From: Roseovarius indicus
GTDB lineage: Bacteria; Pseudomonadota; Alphaproteobacteria; Rhodobacterales; Rhodobacteraceae
Direction: 5' to 3'
Length of the DNA stretch: 64,000 nucleotides
NCBI RefSeq assembly: GCF_008728195.1
Contig: NZ_CP031598.1
Location: forward strand, 5,146,001-5,210,000
The position numbers were made by a program, and so were the translations under genes. The notes under the pieces were generated by a model. It had not been told where the DNA came from. It made no database searches and was given only the letters and a program-made list of their open reading frames with translations. Below are positions 42,610 through 51,811 of the stretch, in pieces (within the stretch, counting starts at the first letter, position 1; every line of letters begins with the position of its first letter).

Positions 42610-43119
42610 CTATTCCGCCGCGGCCCGCCGGGGCAGTACCCAGTCGGCGCGCGGGAAATGGCAGGTATAGCCATTCGGGATCCGCTCCAGGTAATCCTGG
42701 TGCTCGGGCTCGGCTTCCCAGAAATCGCCCACCGGCTCGACCTCGGTGACCACCTTGCCGGGCCAGATGCCGCTCGCCTCGACATCGGCGATGGTGTCCA
42801 GCGCCACCTGCTGCTGCATCGCGTCGACATAGTAGATCGCCGAGCGATACGACATGCCCACGTCATTCCCCTGCCGGTTCAGCGTGGTCGGGTCGTGGAT
42901 CTGGAAGAAGAATTCCAGCAGCTCGCGATAGGTGATCTTTTCGGGGTCGTAGATGATCTCGATCCCCTCGGCATGGGTGCCATGGTTGCGATAGGTGGCA
43001 TTGGGCACGTCACCCCCGGTATATCCCACGCGGGTGCTCTTCACTCCGGGAAGCTTGCGGATCAGATCCTGCATGCCCCAGAAACAGCCGCCTGCCAGAA
43101 CGGCGCGTTGATCAGACAT
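42610..43119 (-). CDS. msrA: Peptide-methionine (S)-S-oxide reductase MsrA
   Basis: A 169-residue MsrA. The catalytic motif GGCFWG is at 10-15 (Cys12), followed by [23 protein letters not shown] near 33-55 with the conserved acidic and His residues, and [15 protein letters not shown] near 74. It repairs oxidised methionine in the cytoplasm (no signal peptide). It starts directly at the end of msrB and stops at a TAG that is in frame with the second MsrA-type domain. Confidence 0.95.
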   Translation of the reverse strand: MSDQRAVLAGGCFWGMQDLIRKLPGVKSTRVGYTGGDVPNATYRNHGTHAEGIEIIYDPEKITYRELLEFFFQIHDPTTLNRQGNDVGMSYRSAIYYVDAMQQQVALDTIADVEASGIWPGKVVTEVEPVGDFWEAEPEHQDYLERIPNGYTCHFPRADWVLPRRAAAE

Positions 43120-43563
43120 CTATACGTCCTCCACTTGGTTCAGGTAATCGCCATAGCCCTCGGCCTCCATGTCGTCGCGATGGATGAACCGCAGGGCGGC
43201 GGAGTTGATGCAGTAGCGCAGCCCGCCCCGGTCGCGCGGCCCGTCGTTGAAGACATGGCCCAGGTGGCTGTCGCCATGTTTCGACCGCACCTCGACGCGC
43301 ACCATGCCAAGGCTCTCGTCCCGATGCTCGGTCACATAGGCGGGCACGATCGGCTTGGTGAAGCTCGGCCACCCGCAGCCCGACTCGAACTTGTCCGACG
43401 AGGCGAACAACGGCTCGCCCGACACGACGTCGACATAGATGCCCGGCTGCTTGTGGTCATTGTACTCGCCGGTGAACGGTCGCTCCGTCCCGGCCCGCTG
43501 GGTAATGCGGAATTGCTCGGGCGTCAGCTTGTCGATCGCGTCCTTCGACCTTTGGTACTCCAT
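43120..43563 (-). CDS. msrB: Peptide-methionine (R)-S-oxide reductase MsrB
   Basis: A 147-residue MsrB. SGCGWPSF near residue 61, [13 protein letters not shown] near 97 and the catalytic Cys in [11 protein letters not shown] near 117 are present. The two CxxC zinc motifs of many MsrB proteins are replaced ([11 protein letters not shown]), as in the zinc-free form. It is the first gene of the msrB-msrA-MsrA2 cluster. Confidence 0.95.
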   Translation of the reverse strand: MEYQRSKDAIDKLTPEQFRITQRAGTERPFTGEYNDHKQPGIYVDVVSGEPLFASSDKFESGCGWPSFTKPIVPAYVTEHRDESLGMVRVEVRSKHGDSHLGHVFNDGPRDRGGLRYCINSAALRFIHRDDMEAEGYGDYLNQVEDV

Positions 43564-43722
43564 CCGGCGGCTTCCCTTCTTTCTGCGTTCCCTGGCGCAT
43601 CACATGGCGCCTTCGCGTACAAATGCAAAGACACACTCACCAACTTGTCAAATCAAGTCTCGCGACAAACGGGCGTCCCGGCCCGGAAACCGCGCCAAAA
43701 CCCGGCGCCACCGCGGGCCGCC

Positions 43723-44118
43723 TCACTTGAACCGGCCGCCCCGCTGCAGCACCTCGATCTCGTAGCCATCCGGGTCGGCGACGAAGAAGAACTTCGCCAC
43801 AAGCTCGCCGTCGGGGGCAAACTCCACCATCTTGCGGGGGTTCAGCCCCTCGGCCTCGAACCGGGCATGCTCCGCCGCGAGGTCTTCCACCAGCACGGCC
43901 AGATGCCCATAGCCATCGCCCAGGTCATAGGGCTCCGTCCGGCCCTTGTTGACCGTCAGCTCCACCTCGAACGGGCTTTCACCGTTGCTGAGGTAAACAA
44001 GCGTGAAATTCTCGAAATCCAGCCGATCCGCGATCTCGAGCCCGAAGGCCCGCCGATAGAAGTCAATCGACCGCGCCTCGTCGAGCACACGGATCATGCT
44101 GTGAATGGCCTTGGCCAT
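43723..44118 (-). CDS. VOC family protein (glyoxalase I-like)
   Basis: A 131-residue single-chain VOC protein. IHSMIRVLDEARSIDFYRR at 5-23 has the first metal His, FEVELTVN near 50 the first Glu, YGHLAVLVED near 70 the second His and DPDGYEIEVLQ near 115 the last Glu, all in the order of lactoylglutathione lyase. The full ligand set makes GloA activity plausible, but VOC proteins vary widely in substrate. GGAGG precedes the ATG at 44118. Confidence 0.85.
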   Translation of the reverse strand: MAKAIHSMIRVLDEARSIDFYRRAFGLEIADRLDFENFTLVYLSNGESPFEVELTVNKGRTEPYDLGDGYGHLAVLVEDLAAEHARFEAEGLNPRKMVEFAPDGELVAKFFFVADPDGYEIEVLQRGGRFK

Positions 44119-44251
44119 ATGCGTCCTCCGAACCTGAATTGCTTCCGGCAGGCTATCAGCCGGCACGCAGACGGGCTAGGCACACCCTTCCCGATCAAAC
44201 CCATCACTCCGGACGAGGCCGAAAATCCATCTGATGCTGTCCAGGGAAGTT

Positions 44252-44327
<76 letters not shown>

Positions 44328-44416
44328 AAACCTGTCCGGCCCCTCGGGGCCGCCAATTGCCGCTATCTAGGCAAAGCGCCGGGCGGGATCAAGTGGAAAA
44401 TCCCGCCCTCGCGCCA

Positions 44417-44746
44417 TCAGTTATCGTTGTCTTCGTCCGACACGTCCGCGATGTCGTCGAGCGAGACGTTATCGTCGTCGTCGTCGTCATCCAGAACGTC
44501 ATCGCCCAGATCGACATCGACGTCGTCATCATCATCCAGCACGTCCGAATCCGAGTCCTTGCTGCTGGATTGCATTTTCTTCGTTTCCGCGTCTTCCGCA
44601 TCGGCGGTGATCGACCGGCTCTTGCCGGTTTCCATTTCCACCACTTCGCCGGTATACGGGCTGACGATCGGGTTCTTGTTCAGGTCGTAGAACCGCTTGC
44701 CGGTGGTCGGGCAGACGCGCTTTACGCCCCATTCTTCATTGGGCAT
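44417..44746 (-). CDS. TIGR02300-type protein with Asp-rich tail
   Basis: A 109-residue protein. The N-terminal 40 residues (EEWGVKRVCPTTGKRFYDLNKNPI, then SPYTGEVVEM) match the small alphaproteobacterial TIGR02300 family, whose function is not known. The C-terminal half is almost entirely Asp, Val and Ser, giving a very acidic, probably disordered tail. The ATG at 44746 has AGAGGG upstream. The long frame in the same phase continues upstream without an initiation site and is not coding. Confidence 0.85.
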   Translation of the reverse strand: MPNEEWGVKRVCPTTGKRFYDLNKNPIVSPYTGEVVEMETGKSRSITADAEDAETKKMQSSSKDSDSDVLDDDDDVDVDLGDDVLDDDDDDDNVSLDDIADVSDEDNDN

Positions 44747-44863
44747 GGGTGATCCCTCTTGAATCTCTCTGGTCTTGCAGACAATCCGCGCCACCTGCCA
44801 TAAGTCCGGTGAGGTGTCAAAGGCTTTGCACCGGCCTGCGCGAAAAGCTGGTATCGAGGGCAT

Positions 44864-45556
44864 ATGGGCCATCACGTTCTTCCCGGCAACCCCCCGGTTG
44901 CCCTGATTCTGCGCCGCTCCGCCCGCGCCCGGCGGATTTCGCTGCGCGTGTCGGGCATTGACGGGCGGGTCACGTTGACCCTGCCCCGCGGCGTGGCCGA
45001 GCGGCAGGCCCTGCAATTCGCCGAGGAAAAGGCCGACTGGCTGCGCAAACAACTGAGCCAAAGGCCCGACGACGTGCTCGTTGGCCTCGGCGCCGAGCTG
45101 CCCGTGGGCGGTCACCCGATGCGAATCGTCTCCGGCTCCGGCCGCGCGGTGCGTGCCGAGGAGGGCACGCTGCACGTTCCCGGCACGCCCGAGGCCGTGC
45201 CCGCCCGCCTGCGCGCCTGGCTCAAGGCCCGCGCCCGCGACCGGCTGGCCGAGGCCTCCGACCGTTACGCCGACGCGCTCGGCCGCCGCTACACCCGCCT
45301 CACCCTGCGCGACACCCGCTCGCGCTGGGGGTCGTGCTCGCACAATGGCGGGCTGATGTATTCCTGGCGCCTGATCCTCGCCCCCGACGACGTGCTCGAC
45401 TATGTCGCCGCGCACGAGGTCGCGCACCTGGCGGAAATGAACCACTCCCGCGCGTTCTGGGATATCGTCGATCGGCTCAAGCCCGGCTATGACGGCCCCC
45501 GCCGCTGGCTGCGCGACAATGGCTCGTCGCTCCACCGCTACCGCTTTGACGATTGA
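44864..45556 (+). CDS. YgjP-like M48-type metallopeptidase (SprT-like)
   Basis: A 230-residue protein of the YgjP/DUF45 family. The zinc motif is HEVAHLAEMNHS near residue 184, with the preceding RLTLRDTRSRWGSCSHNGGLMYSW stretch and the C-terminal FWDIVDRLKPGYDGPRRWLRDNG. YgjP-type proteins are cytoplasmic putative metalloproteases of unknown target. The N-terminus is consistent with the ATG at 44864. Confidence 0.88.
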   Translation: MGHHVLPGNPPVALILRRSARARRISLRVSGIDGRVTLTLPRGVAERQALQFAEEKADWLRKQLSQRPDDVLVGLGAELPVGGHPMRIVSGSGRAVRAEEGTLHVPGTPEAVPARLRAWLKARARDRLAEASDRYADALGRRYTRLTLRDTRSRWGSCSHNGGLMYSWRLILAPDDVLDYVAAHEVAHLAEMNHSRAFWDIVDRLKPGYDGPRRWLRDNGSSLHRYRFDD

Positions 45557-45570
45557 CGACGGCCCGTTCG

Positions 45571-45597
45571 TGATCACAAATACCGACATGTTGATCA
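45571..45597. promoter_or_regulatory. Twin TGATCA palindromes around the GntR start codon
   Basis: TGATCA occurs at 45571-45576 (within GTGATCAC) and 45592-45597 (within TTGATCAC), 21 bp apart, i.e. two helical turns. The GntR start ATG (45588) lies between them. This suggests autoregulation by the encoded GntR protein. Confidence 0.45.
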
Positions 45598-46238
45598 CAC
45601 CGCGCACCGAACCGGCCCCGAGCTCTGCCCATGACCGTGTCTATCGCGGCCTGCGCACCCGCATCATGCATGGCGAACTGCCGCCCGGCCACGCCCTCAC
45701 CCTGCGGGGGCTCGCCGCCGAATACGATGTCTCGATGACCCCGGCGCGCGAAGCCATCCGCCGCCTCTCCGCCGAAGGCGCGCTCACCGTCTCCAGCTCC
45801 GGCCGCGTCACCACGCCCGAGCTTGGCAACGAACGCATCGAGGAGCTGGCCGCCCTGCGCGCCCTGATCGAGGTGGAGCTTGCCAGCCGCGCCCTGCCCC
45901 GCGCCCATATCGCCCTGATCGACCGGCTGCAGTCGATCAACGGCCACATCGCCGAGATGACCGCCCGGCACGATGCCGTTGGCTACATCCGCCGCAACCT
46001 CGAGTTTCACCGCACCCTCTACCTGCGCGCCCAGGCCCCGGCGATGCTGGCCATGGCCGAAACCGTCTGGCTGCAACTCGGCCCCACCATGCGCGCCCTC
46101 TACGGCAAGCTTCAGCGCAAGGATCCGCCCCATTACCACCGCCTCATCATCTCGGCCCTCAAGGCCGGCGACGAACCGGGCCTGCGCCTCGCCGTGCGCT
46201 CGGACGTCACCCAAGGGCTCAAGATGCTGCTGGCCTGA
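45588..46238 (+). CDS. GntR family transcriptional regulator (FCD subfamily)
   Basis: A 216-residue regulator. The N-terminal winged helix (AHDRVYRGLRTRIMHGELPPGHALT ... AAEYDVSMTPAREAIRRLSAEGAL) spans about residues 15-70, and the C-terminal all-helical FCD ligand domain includes RNLEFHRTLY. The metal-binding His/Asp of FCD proteins is partly present (NLEFH). The ATG at 45588 is chosen for family length. No strong ribosome site is seen. Its TGA overlaps the ATG of the antiporter by one base; both are probably one transcript. Confidence 0.82.
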   Translation: MLITPRTEPAPSSAHDRVYRGLRTRIMHGELPPGHALTLRGLAAEYDVSMTPAREAIRRLSAEGALTVSSSGRVTTPELGNERIEELAALRALIEVELASRALPRAHIALIDRLQSINGHIAEMTARHDAVGYIRRNLEFHRTLYLRAQAPAMLAMAETVWLQLGPTMRALYGKLQRKDPPHYHRLIISALKAGDEPGLRLAVRSDVTQGLKMLLA

Positions 46239-47407
46239 TGGCGGACCTGTCGGAACTCCTCATCGCGCTCGGCCTGCTGTTCCTCGCCGGGCTCGCCGCC
46301 GACCAGATCGGCGGCCGCACGCGCCTGCCGCGGGTCACCTTGCTGCTGGCCTGCGGGCTGCTCGTCGGCGCGCCCGGCCTTGACCTCCTGCCGCCTTCGG
46401 CCACGGCGCTCTACGAAGGGCTGTCGATCACCGCGCTGACCATGGTCGCCTTCATCCTCGGCAACGCCCTGACGCTGGAAAACCTGCGCAAGCACGGCCG
46501 CGCCATCCTTTCCGTGTCGCTGATGATCGTGATCGTGACCATGGCGGTGGTCTCCTCCGGCCTCTGGCTTCTCGGCCTGCCCGCCCCGGCGGCCCTGCTG
46601 CTCGGCGCCATCGCCACGGCCACCGACCCGGCGGCCACGCAGGACGCCATCCGCCAGTCCGGCCACGACGGCCCCTTCTCCGACCAGATCCGCGGCATCG
46701 TCGCGATAGACGATGCCTGGGGCCTGCTGGCCTTCTCCCTTGCGGTGGTCGCGGCGCAGGGCATGAATGGCGGGCTCGAACTCGGCCACCTTCTCACCGC
46801 CGGGTGGGAAATCGGCGGCGCGCTGCTCCTCGGCGGGGCCATCGGCCTGCCCGCGGCCTATCTCACCGGCCGCCTCAAACCCGGCGAGCCGCTTCTGACC
46901 GAGGCGCTCGGCATCGTCTTCCTCACCGCCGGCCTCGCCATCTGGATGGAGGTCTCCTTCCTGCTGGCGGGCATGGCGGCCGGCGCCATCGTCGCCAACC
47001 TCGCCAGCCACCATGACCGCGCCTTCCACGAGGTCGAATACATCCAGTGGCCCTTCCTGCTGCTGTTCTTCATCCTCGCCGGCGCCTCTCTCGATACCGC
47101 GCAACTGGGGGCGGCGGGGCTGGTCGGGCTTGCCTTCGTGATCCTCCGCATCGCCTCGCGCGTGGCGGGCGGCTGGCTGGGCGGCGCGCTGGCCCATGCG
47201 CCCCGCGCCCACAGACCATGGTATGGCATCGCGCTGACACCGCAGGCGGGCGTCGCCGTGGGCATGGCCCTCATCGCGGCACAGGCCTTCCCCGAAGACG
47301 CAAGCCTCCTGCTCACCGTCACCATCGGCACCACCATCATCTTCGAACTGCTCGGCCCCGCCCTCACCCTCTTCGCCCTCAGCCGGGTGCGCCGTCACGA
47401 CGGGTAA
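46238..47407 (+). CDS. Cation:proton antiporter (CPA family)
   Basis: A 389-residue membrane protein with about twelve hydrophobic segments. GAIATATDPAATQDAIRQSG near residue 130 is the TDP motif of Na/H exchangers and AIDDAWGLLAFSLAV near 155 holds the Asp-Asp pair of the ion site. Thus it probably exchanges sodium or potassium for protons. The ATG overlaps the GntR stop, so expression is coupled. Confidence 0.88.
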   Translation: MADLSELLIALGLLFLAGLAADQIGGRTRLPRVTLLLACGLLVGAPGLDLLPPSATALYEGLSITALTMVAFILGNALTLENLRKHGRAILSVSLMIVIVTMAVVSSGLWLLGLPAPAALLLGAIATATDPAATQDAIRQSGHDGPFSDQIRGIVAIDDAWGLLAFSLAVVAAQGMNGGLELGHLLTAGWEIGGALLLGGAIGLPAAYLTGRLKPGEPLLTEALGIVFLTAGLAIWMEVSFLLAGMAAGAIVANLASHHDRAFHEVEYIQWPFLLLFFILAGASLDTAQLGAAGLVGLAFVILRIASRVAGGWLGGALAHAPRAHRPWYGIALTPQAGVAVGMALIAAQAFPEDASLLLTVTIGTTIIFELLGPALTLFALSRVRRHDG

Positions 47408-47477
47408 CCCCCGCGCTCTCAACAAGTTACCCCGAACCCCGTTGATTTCCGCGGCGCGGCATCACAGGTGAAACAGC

Positions 47478-48143
47478 ATGGAAACGCTCACCGCCTTCCT
47501 CGCCTCGCCCATCTCCCTCGTCATCTGGGCCGCCCTGGTCATTCCCAGCGAGACCGTCCTGCTGGCCGACCTGCGCCGCAACAACGCCCACCTGATGAGC
47601 CTGATGAAACTGGTCTGGGCGCTCACCGTGCTCTATTCCGGCCCGATCGGCCTGCTGATCTACTGGAGCTGCGGGCGCAAGGAAATCAGCACCGACAGCC
47701 TGCCCCGCCGCGCCTTCCGCTCGGTCGCGCATTGCTACTCCGGCTGCGGCCTGGGCGAGGTGACGGGGCTGATGATCGCCGTCGGCCTCCTGCAACTGTC
47801 CACGCCCTGGGTCGCCGGAATCACCTTCGCGCTGGCCTACGTCGCGGGCTTCGCCCTCACCGTCGGCCCGCTGATGCAGGACGGGGTCGGCTTCAATAAG
47901 GCCATGTGGGATGCGCTCCTGGCCGAAACGCCCTCCATCACGGTCATGGAAATCGTGGCCATCGGCACCGATCTCACCCTCTCGGGCAATGCCGGCATCG
48001 CCGATCCGCTCTTCTGGTCGTCGATGGTGGTCTCGCTCACCTGCGGGCTGGTCGCGGCCTGGCCGGTCAACCTTCTGCTGATCCGCTACGGCGTCAAGGA
48101 AGGCATGATGGACCCGCGCAACACCGGACACGCGCACGGCTGA
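47478..48143 (+). CDS. DUF4396 family membrane protein
   Basis: A 221-residue protein with five to six hydrophobic segments. Conserved features for the family are SVAHCYSGCGLGEVTGLMIA near residue 82 and FWSSMVVSLTCGLVAAWPVNLLLI near 175, with a Cys and Gly-rich helix. The function is unknown. The ATG has a weak AGGTGAAACAGC site. It ends 13 bp from the convergent accA. Confidence 0.82.
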   Translation: METLTAFLASPISLVIWAALVIPSETVLLADLRRNNAHLMSLMKLVWALTVLYSGPIGLLIYWSCGRKEISTDSLPRRAFRSVAHCYSGCGLGEVTGLMIAVGLLQLSTPWVAGITFALAYVAGFALTVGPLMQDGVGFNKAMWDALLAETPSITVMEIVAIGTDLTLSGNAGIADPLFWSSMVVSLTCGLVAAWPVNLLLIRYGVKEGMMDPRNTGHAHG

Positions 48144-48156
48144 CCGGCGGCTTGGC

Positions 48157-49119
48157 TCAGGCCGCCAGCCCCTTGCTGCCCATCGAAAGAAACTTGTCCC
48201 GCCGCGCCTTCACCAGCGCCTTGCGGTCCTTCTTCGACAAATCGCCCAGCATCACCTCGATGGTCTCGCCCACCGACTTGATCGTCTTGTGAGGGTCGCG
48301 ATGCGCCCCACCCAGCGGTTCGGGAATGATCCGGTCGGTCACGCCCAGCTTGTGCAGGTCCTGCGCCGTCAGCCGCAACGCCTCGGCCGCCTCCCGCATC
48401 TTCTCGGCATCCTTCCACAGGATCGAGGCGCAGCCCTCGGGGCTGATCACCGAGTAGACCGAATGTTCCAGCATCGCCACGCGGTTGGCGCTGGCAAAGG
48501 CCACCGCCCCGCCCGAGCCGCCTTCGCCGATGATCACGCTCACCAGCGGCACGCCGATCTGCAGGCAGGTCTCCGTCGCCCTTGCAATCGCCTCCGACTG
48601 GCCGCGCTCCTCGGCCCCCTTGCCGGGATAGGCGCCGGGCGTGTCCACCAGCGTGATGACCGGCAGGTCGAACTTGTCCGCCATCTCCATCAGCCGGATC
48701 GCCTTGCGATAGCCCTCGGGCCTTGCCATGCCGAAATTCCGCTGGATCCGGCTCTTGGTGTCGTTGCCCTTCTCATGGCCCAGCACCATGACCGGCCGGT
48801 CGTTGAACCTTGCCAGCCCGCCCATCACCGCCTGGTCATCGGCAAAGTTCCGGTCGCCCGCCAGCGGCGTGTATTCCTGGAACAGCGCCCGAATGTAATC
48901 GCGGCAATGCGGCCGCTCGGGGTGGCGCGCCACCTGGCACTTCCGCCACGGCGTCAGGCTCTTGTAGAGGTCCTGAAGCATCGTGGCCGCCTTCTTGTCC
49001 AGCGCGCTGGCCTCTTCCTCGACATCCATATCCTCGCTGGCCCGGGCCATCGCCCGAAGCTCTTCGGCCTTGCCTTCGATCTCGGCCAGCGGCTTTTCGA
49101 AGTCGAGGTAATTGGTCAT
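48157..49119 (-). CDS. accA: Acetyl-CoA carboxylase carboxyltransferase subunit alpha
   Basis: A 320-residue AccA, of the usual length. It begins [17 protein letters not shown]. Core segments are GHEKGND near residue 115, [25 protein letters not shown] near 158-182 and [13 protein letters not shown] near 200. Together with AccD it transfers the carboxyl group from biotin to acetyl-CoA, the first step of fatty acid synthesis. The ATG at 49119 follows GGAGCGAC. It is a single gene here. Confidence 0.97.
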   Translation of the reverse strand: MTNYLDFEKPLAEIEGKAEELRAMARASEDMDVEEEASALDKKAATMLQDLYKSLTPWRKCQVARHPERPHCRDYIRALFQEYTPLAGDRNFADDQAVMGGLARFNDRPVMVLGHEKGNDTKSRIQRNFGMARPEGYRKAIRLMEMADKFDLPVITLVDTPGAYPGKGAEERGQSEAIARATETCLQIGVPLVSVIIGEGGSGGAVAFASANRVAMLEHSVYSVISPEGCASILWKDAEKMREAAEALRLTAQDLHKLGVTDRIIPEPLGGAHRDPHKTIKSVGETIEVMLGDLSKKDRKALVKARRDKFLSMGSKGLAA

Positions 49120-49209
49120 CCACGTCGCTCCCGTAGTGTCGTGCCCGTATATGGCGGCTGGGCCGTGGATTTGCAATCAAATCGGCCACCGGGGCAAGAG
49201 CCCGGGCCG

Positions 49210-49821
49210 CTACCCCGCCCGTGCCAGCAGGACCGTGTGACCGTCACACGCCGGGTCCTCCAAGGCAAAGGCCGCAACCTCCGCCCCGCATGCCTCTATG
49301 ATCCGCCGATACTCTTCCGGCGACAGGCTCGCATGGTAAACCACGTCGTCCGCCACATGCCCCGTCACCTCACCCTCAGCCGGGCCCACGGTCAGCATCA
49401 GCGGTCCGCCCGTCCGCACATGCCGCAACAGCCGCGGCAAGACCTCCCGCTGCTCATCGCCCGTCAGGTGAAAGAAACTGTCCCAGGCCAGCACGCCATC
49501 GAACCGCTCACCCATCTCGAGTGCGCGCATATCGCCAAGCTGCCAATCCCGCTCCGGCCGACGGTCCCGCGCAATCGCGATCATCGCCGCCGCCCCGTCG
49601 ACGCCGGTCACCGGATGGCCCGACCCCGCAAGGTAGTCGCCAATCGGCGCCCCGGTCCCGCACCCCACGTCGAGGATACGCCCACCCGCCGGCACCATCG
49701 CCGCAAACCGGTCCAGCCAGCCCTTCTCGAACAATGACCGGCCGCGCTCCCGGTCATACCGCGCCGCGTTCCGCTCGTAGATTTCCAACGTCCGCCCGGC
49801 CAGCTTGCCCAGGTCGCTCAC
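49210..49821 (-). CDS. Class I SAM-dependent methyltransferase
   Basis: A 203-residue Rossmann methyltransferase: ILDVGCGTGAPIG near residue 49 is motif I, GVDGAAAMIAIAR near 73 gives the ribose-binding acid, and GDMRALEMGERFDGVLAWDSFFHL near 95 covers motifs II and III. The acceptor substrate is unknown. The gene starts within the last four bases of the racemase-like gene, so the two are coupled. Confidence 0.85.
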   Translation of the reverse strand: MSDLGKLAGRTLEIYERNAARYDRERGRSLFEKGWLDRFAAMVPAGGRILDVGCGTGAPIGDYLAGSGHPVTGVDGAAAMIAIARDRRPERDWQLGDMRALEMGERFDGVLAWDSFFHLTGDEQREVLPRLLRHVRTGGPLMLTVGPAEGEVTGHVADDVVYHASLSPEEYRRIIEACGAEVAAFALEDPACDGHTVLLARAG

Positions 49822-50432
49822 GCCTCCAGCCCGGCCCGAAGCGCCAGCTCCGGCGACGCCAGTACCGGCACGCTAAGATCGCCCAGCAACTCCGCCGCGC
49901 CGGCCATCGACACCTGCGCCAGCACCACGCAGCCAATCTCGCGCCCGCTCTCGATCACCTTCCGAACCTCACCGGCGATCACGGCGGCAAACGCCTCCGT
50001 CTCCCCCGCCTCGAACAGCGGCCAGAACCGCATCATCGGCATCGGGTGCACCACGGCCTCGCGCCCCTCCGCCGCCAAGGCCCGTTCCAGCAAAGCAAGA
50101 CTCGGCCCCCACGTGCTCTCCAGCCCATAGGCCAGCAGCACCGGCCCGCCGATCTTCGCCGCCTCCCGCATCATCGGCCAGTCGACCCGGATCGCCCCGG
50201 CCTTTTCCGCCGCCGGCCCGATCGTGGTACAGGTACAGATCACCACCCCCTCGGCCGCGGCCACCGCCTCGGCGATCTCGGCGTCGAGCTCCGGCGTCAC
50301 CCCCGCCTGTGCCCGTTCGAGCCAATCCTCCCGCACCTCCTGGCGCAGATCCTCCCCCGGCGCGATCCGGTCACGCAGGGCCTCGAACCGGGCGCGATGC
50401 CCCTCGGCGGTATGCAAAAGCGTCACTGTCAT
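49818..50432 (-). CDS. Asp/Glu racemase-like protein
   Basis: A 204-residue protein with the two-domain Asp/Glu/hydantoin racemase fold pattern. The first catalytic Cys region is EGVVICTCTTIGPAAE near residue 65 and the second is IGCVVLAQVSMAGAAELL near 165, where the usual catalytic Cys is replaced (VVLAQVS). A complete racemase is therefore uncertain. The start at 50432 fits homologous N-termini (TVTLLHTAEGHRA); another ATG is at 50444. Confidence 0.7.
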   Translation of the reverse strand: MTVTLLHTAEGHRARFEALRDRIAPGEDLRQEVREDWLERAQAGVTPELDAEIAEAVAAAEGVVICTCTTIGPAAEKAGAIRVDWPMMREAAKIGGPVLLAYGLESTWGPSLALLERALAAEGREAVVHPMPMMRFWPLFEAGETEAFAAVIAGEVRKVIESGREIGCVVLAQVSMAGAAELLGDLSVPVLASPELALRAGLEA

Positions 50433-50518
50433 GACTGCGCCCATAGCACGCCATACCCCACCAGAGAAGCACCGCCTCGCCTCACCGTGCCCCATGCCGC
50501 CGACTGCCGCGACCCCTG

Positions 50519-50551
50519 CTTCTTCTTGGTCCAAATATCCAATTCCGAAGC
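50519..50551 (-). repeat. 33-bp dispersed element (divergent copy)
   Basis: A minus-strand copy of the 33-bp element: the 3' half (GGATATTTGGACCAAGAAGAAG) is well kept and the 5' half has drifted (GCTTCGGAATT). It lies between two divergent genes. Confidence 0.5.
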
Positions 50552-50667
50552 CCGCTCCGCGCACCGCCGCCCGATCACGGCCACACCGACCCGCAAATGC
50601 TCAAAGAACCTGTCACATCCCTGTGCTACAGTTCTCCCGACACACCAACCCAACCCGAGGTCCGCCC

Positions 50668-51129
50668 ATGTCCGGAGAGATCAAACACGTCCCGCACCTG
50701 CGCCTCGCCGCGCTCGATCATCAGGGCCCCTACCCCGAGATCGGCCGCGTCTTCGGCGAGCTCAGCACCATCTTCTCCGCCCGCAACCAGTGGCCCCATG
50801 CCAGCGGGCTGGCCGCCGTCTATTACGACAACCCCTCGCAAACCCCCGAGTCCGAATTGAAAAGCGCCGCCGGCATCATCGTCGACGCCACGTTCGACAT
50901 GCCCCGCGACCTCCGCGAAATCACCCTCGGCGGCACGCGCTGCGCGGTCTGGACCCTGAAAGGCCCCTATTCCGGCCTGCCCGCCGCATGGAACGCCCTC
51001 TATTGCGACTACCTGCCCAGCACCGGCGAAACCCCGGCCGAGCTGCCGCCGTTCGAGGTCTACCTCAACACCCCCGGCGAGGTGCCCGACGAAGAGCTGA
51101 TAACCGAAATCTGCGTGCCCCTAGGCTGA
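50668..51129 (+). CDS. GyrI-like small-molecule-binding protein
   Basis: A 153-residue stand-alone GyrI-like (SbmC/effector-binding) domain. Two halves are visible: LRLAALDHQGPYPEIGRVFGEL at 10-31 and TRCAVWTLKGPYSGLPAAWNALYCDYLP near 90-120; the repeated GPY turn is the family mark. Without a DNA-binding domain it may act as a drug- or metabolite-binding protein. GAGGT precedes the ATG at 50668. Its end overlaps the convergent LysE gene. Confidence 0.85.
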   Translation: MSGEIKHVPHLRLAALDHQGPYPEIGRVFGELSTIFSARNQWPHASGLAAVYYDNPSQTPESELKSAAGIIVDATFDMPRDLREITLGGTRCAVWTLKGPYSGLPAAWNALYCDYLPSTGETPAELPPFEVYLNTPGEVPDEELITEICVPLG

Positions 51130-51729
51130 CGCCGGCCACAGCACCGGGATCAGCGTCACCACCAGCAGCACCGCCATCGTCCAGTTGAACACGCGCAGCC
51201 TTGCCCGGTTCTTCAACAGCCGCCGCATCTGCTGGCCCAGCACCGTCCAGCTCGTCGTGCTGATCGCCGAAACGCCCACGTAAACGCCGGCCACCCACAG
51301 AACAGCCGTCATGTCCCGGCTCGTCGCGTAAAGCGTGATGGCCGAGAGCGCCATGCTCCACGCCTTCGGGTTCACCCACTGAAACGCCGCCGACTGGAAG
51401 AACGACAGGGGCTTGCCCTCCACCTCGGCACCGGCCTCCTTCGGCGGCGCGGCATGGGCCACCTTCCACGCCAGGTACAACAGGTACCCCACGCTCAGCA
51501 CCTTCAGGATCACGTAGCTCGGCGCCCACAGGTCGAACACCTGCATCACGCCCACACCCACCAGCAGAACCATCGACGGAAACCCGATCCCGATGCCCAT
51601 CATGTGCGGCACGGTCCGGCGAAACCCGAAATTCGCCCCCGACGCCATCAGCATCAGGTTGTTCGGCCCCGGCGTGATAACCGTGACAAAGGCAAAGGCG
51701 ACAAGCGCGGTGAAGATCTCGAGTGTCAT
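51121..51729 (-). CDS. LysE family amino acid exporter
   Basis: A 202-residue LysE/RhtB-type protein with six hydrophobic segments. VTVITPGPNNLMLMASGANFG at 15-35 carries the family's PGPN motif, and FQWVNPKAWSMALSA near residue 115 the NPK motif. It exports an amino acid or related compound. It diverges from an Lrp-family gene, the usual arrangement in which the regulator controls the exporter. Confidence 0.9.
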   Translation of the reverse strand: MTLEIFTALVAFAFVTVITPGPNNLMLMASGANFGFRRTVPHMMGIGIGFPSMVLLVGVGVMQVFDLWAPSYVILKVLSVGYLLYLAWKVAHAAPPKEAGAEVEGKPLSFFQSAAFQWVNPKAWSMALSAITLYATSRDMTAVLWVAGVYVGVSAISTTSWTVLGQQMRRLLKNRARLRVFNWTMAVLLVVTLIPVLWPASA

Positions 51730-51811
51730 GGGCGCAAACCTATTCCGTCATCCGCGCATTTGAATTGCTTTCTTTTGCGCATGGCCACGAAATTTGCAAT
51801 CATTCACCCCC
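51730..51811. promoter_or_regulatory. Divergent promoter region of the LysE/Lrp pair
   Basis: The 82 bp between the two starts are AT-rich for this genome and carry two copies of TGCGCA (about 51750 and 51777) around TTTGAATTGCTTTCTTT, a plausible Lrp binding region. No exact consensus is claimed. Confidence 0.4.
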
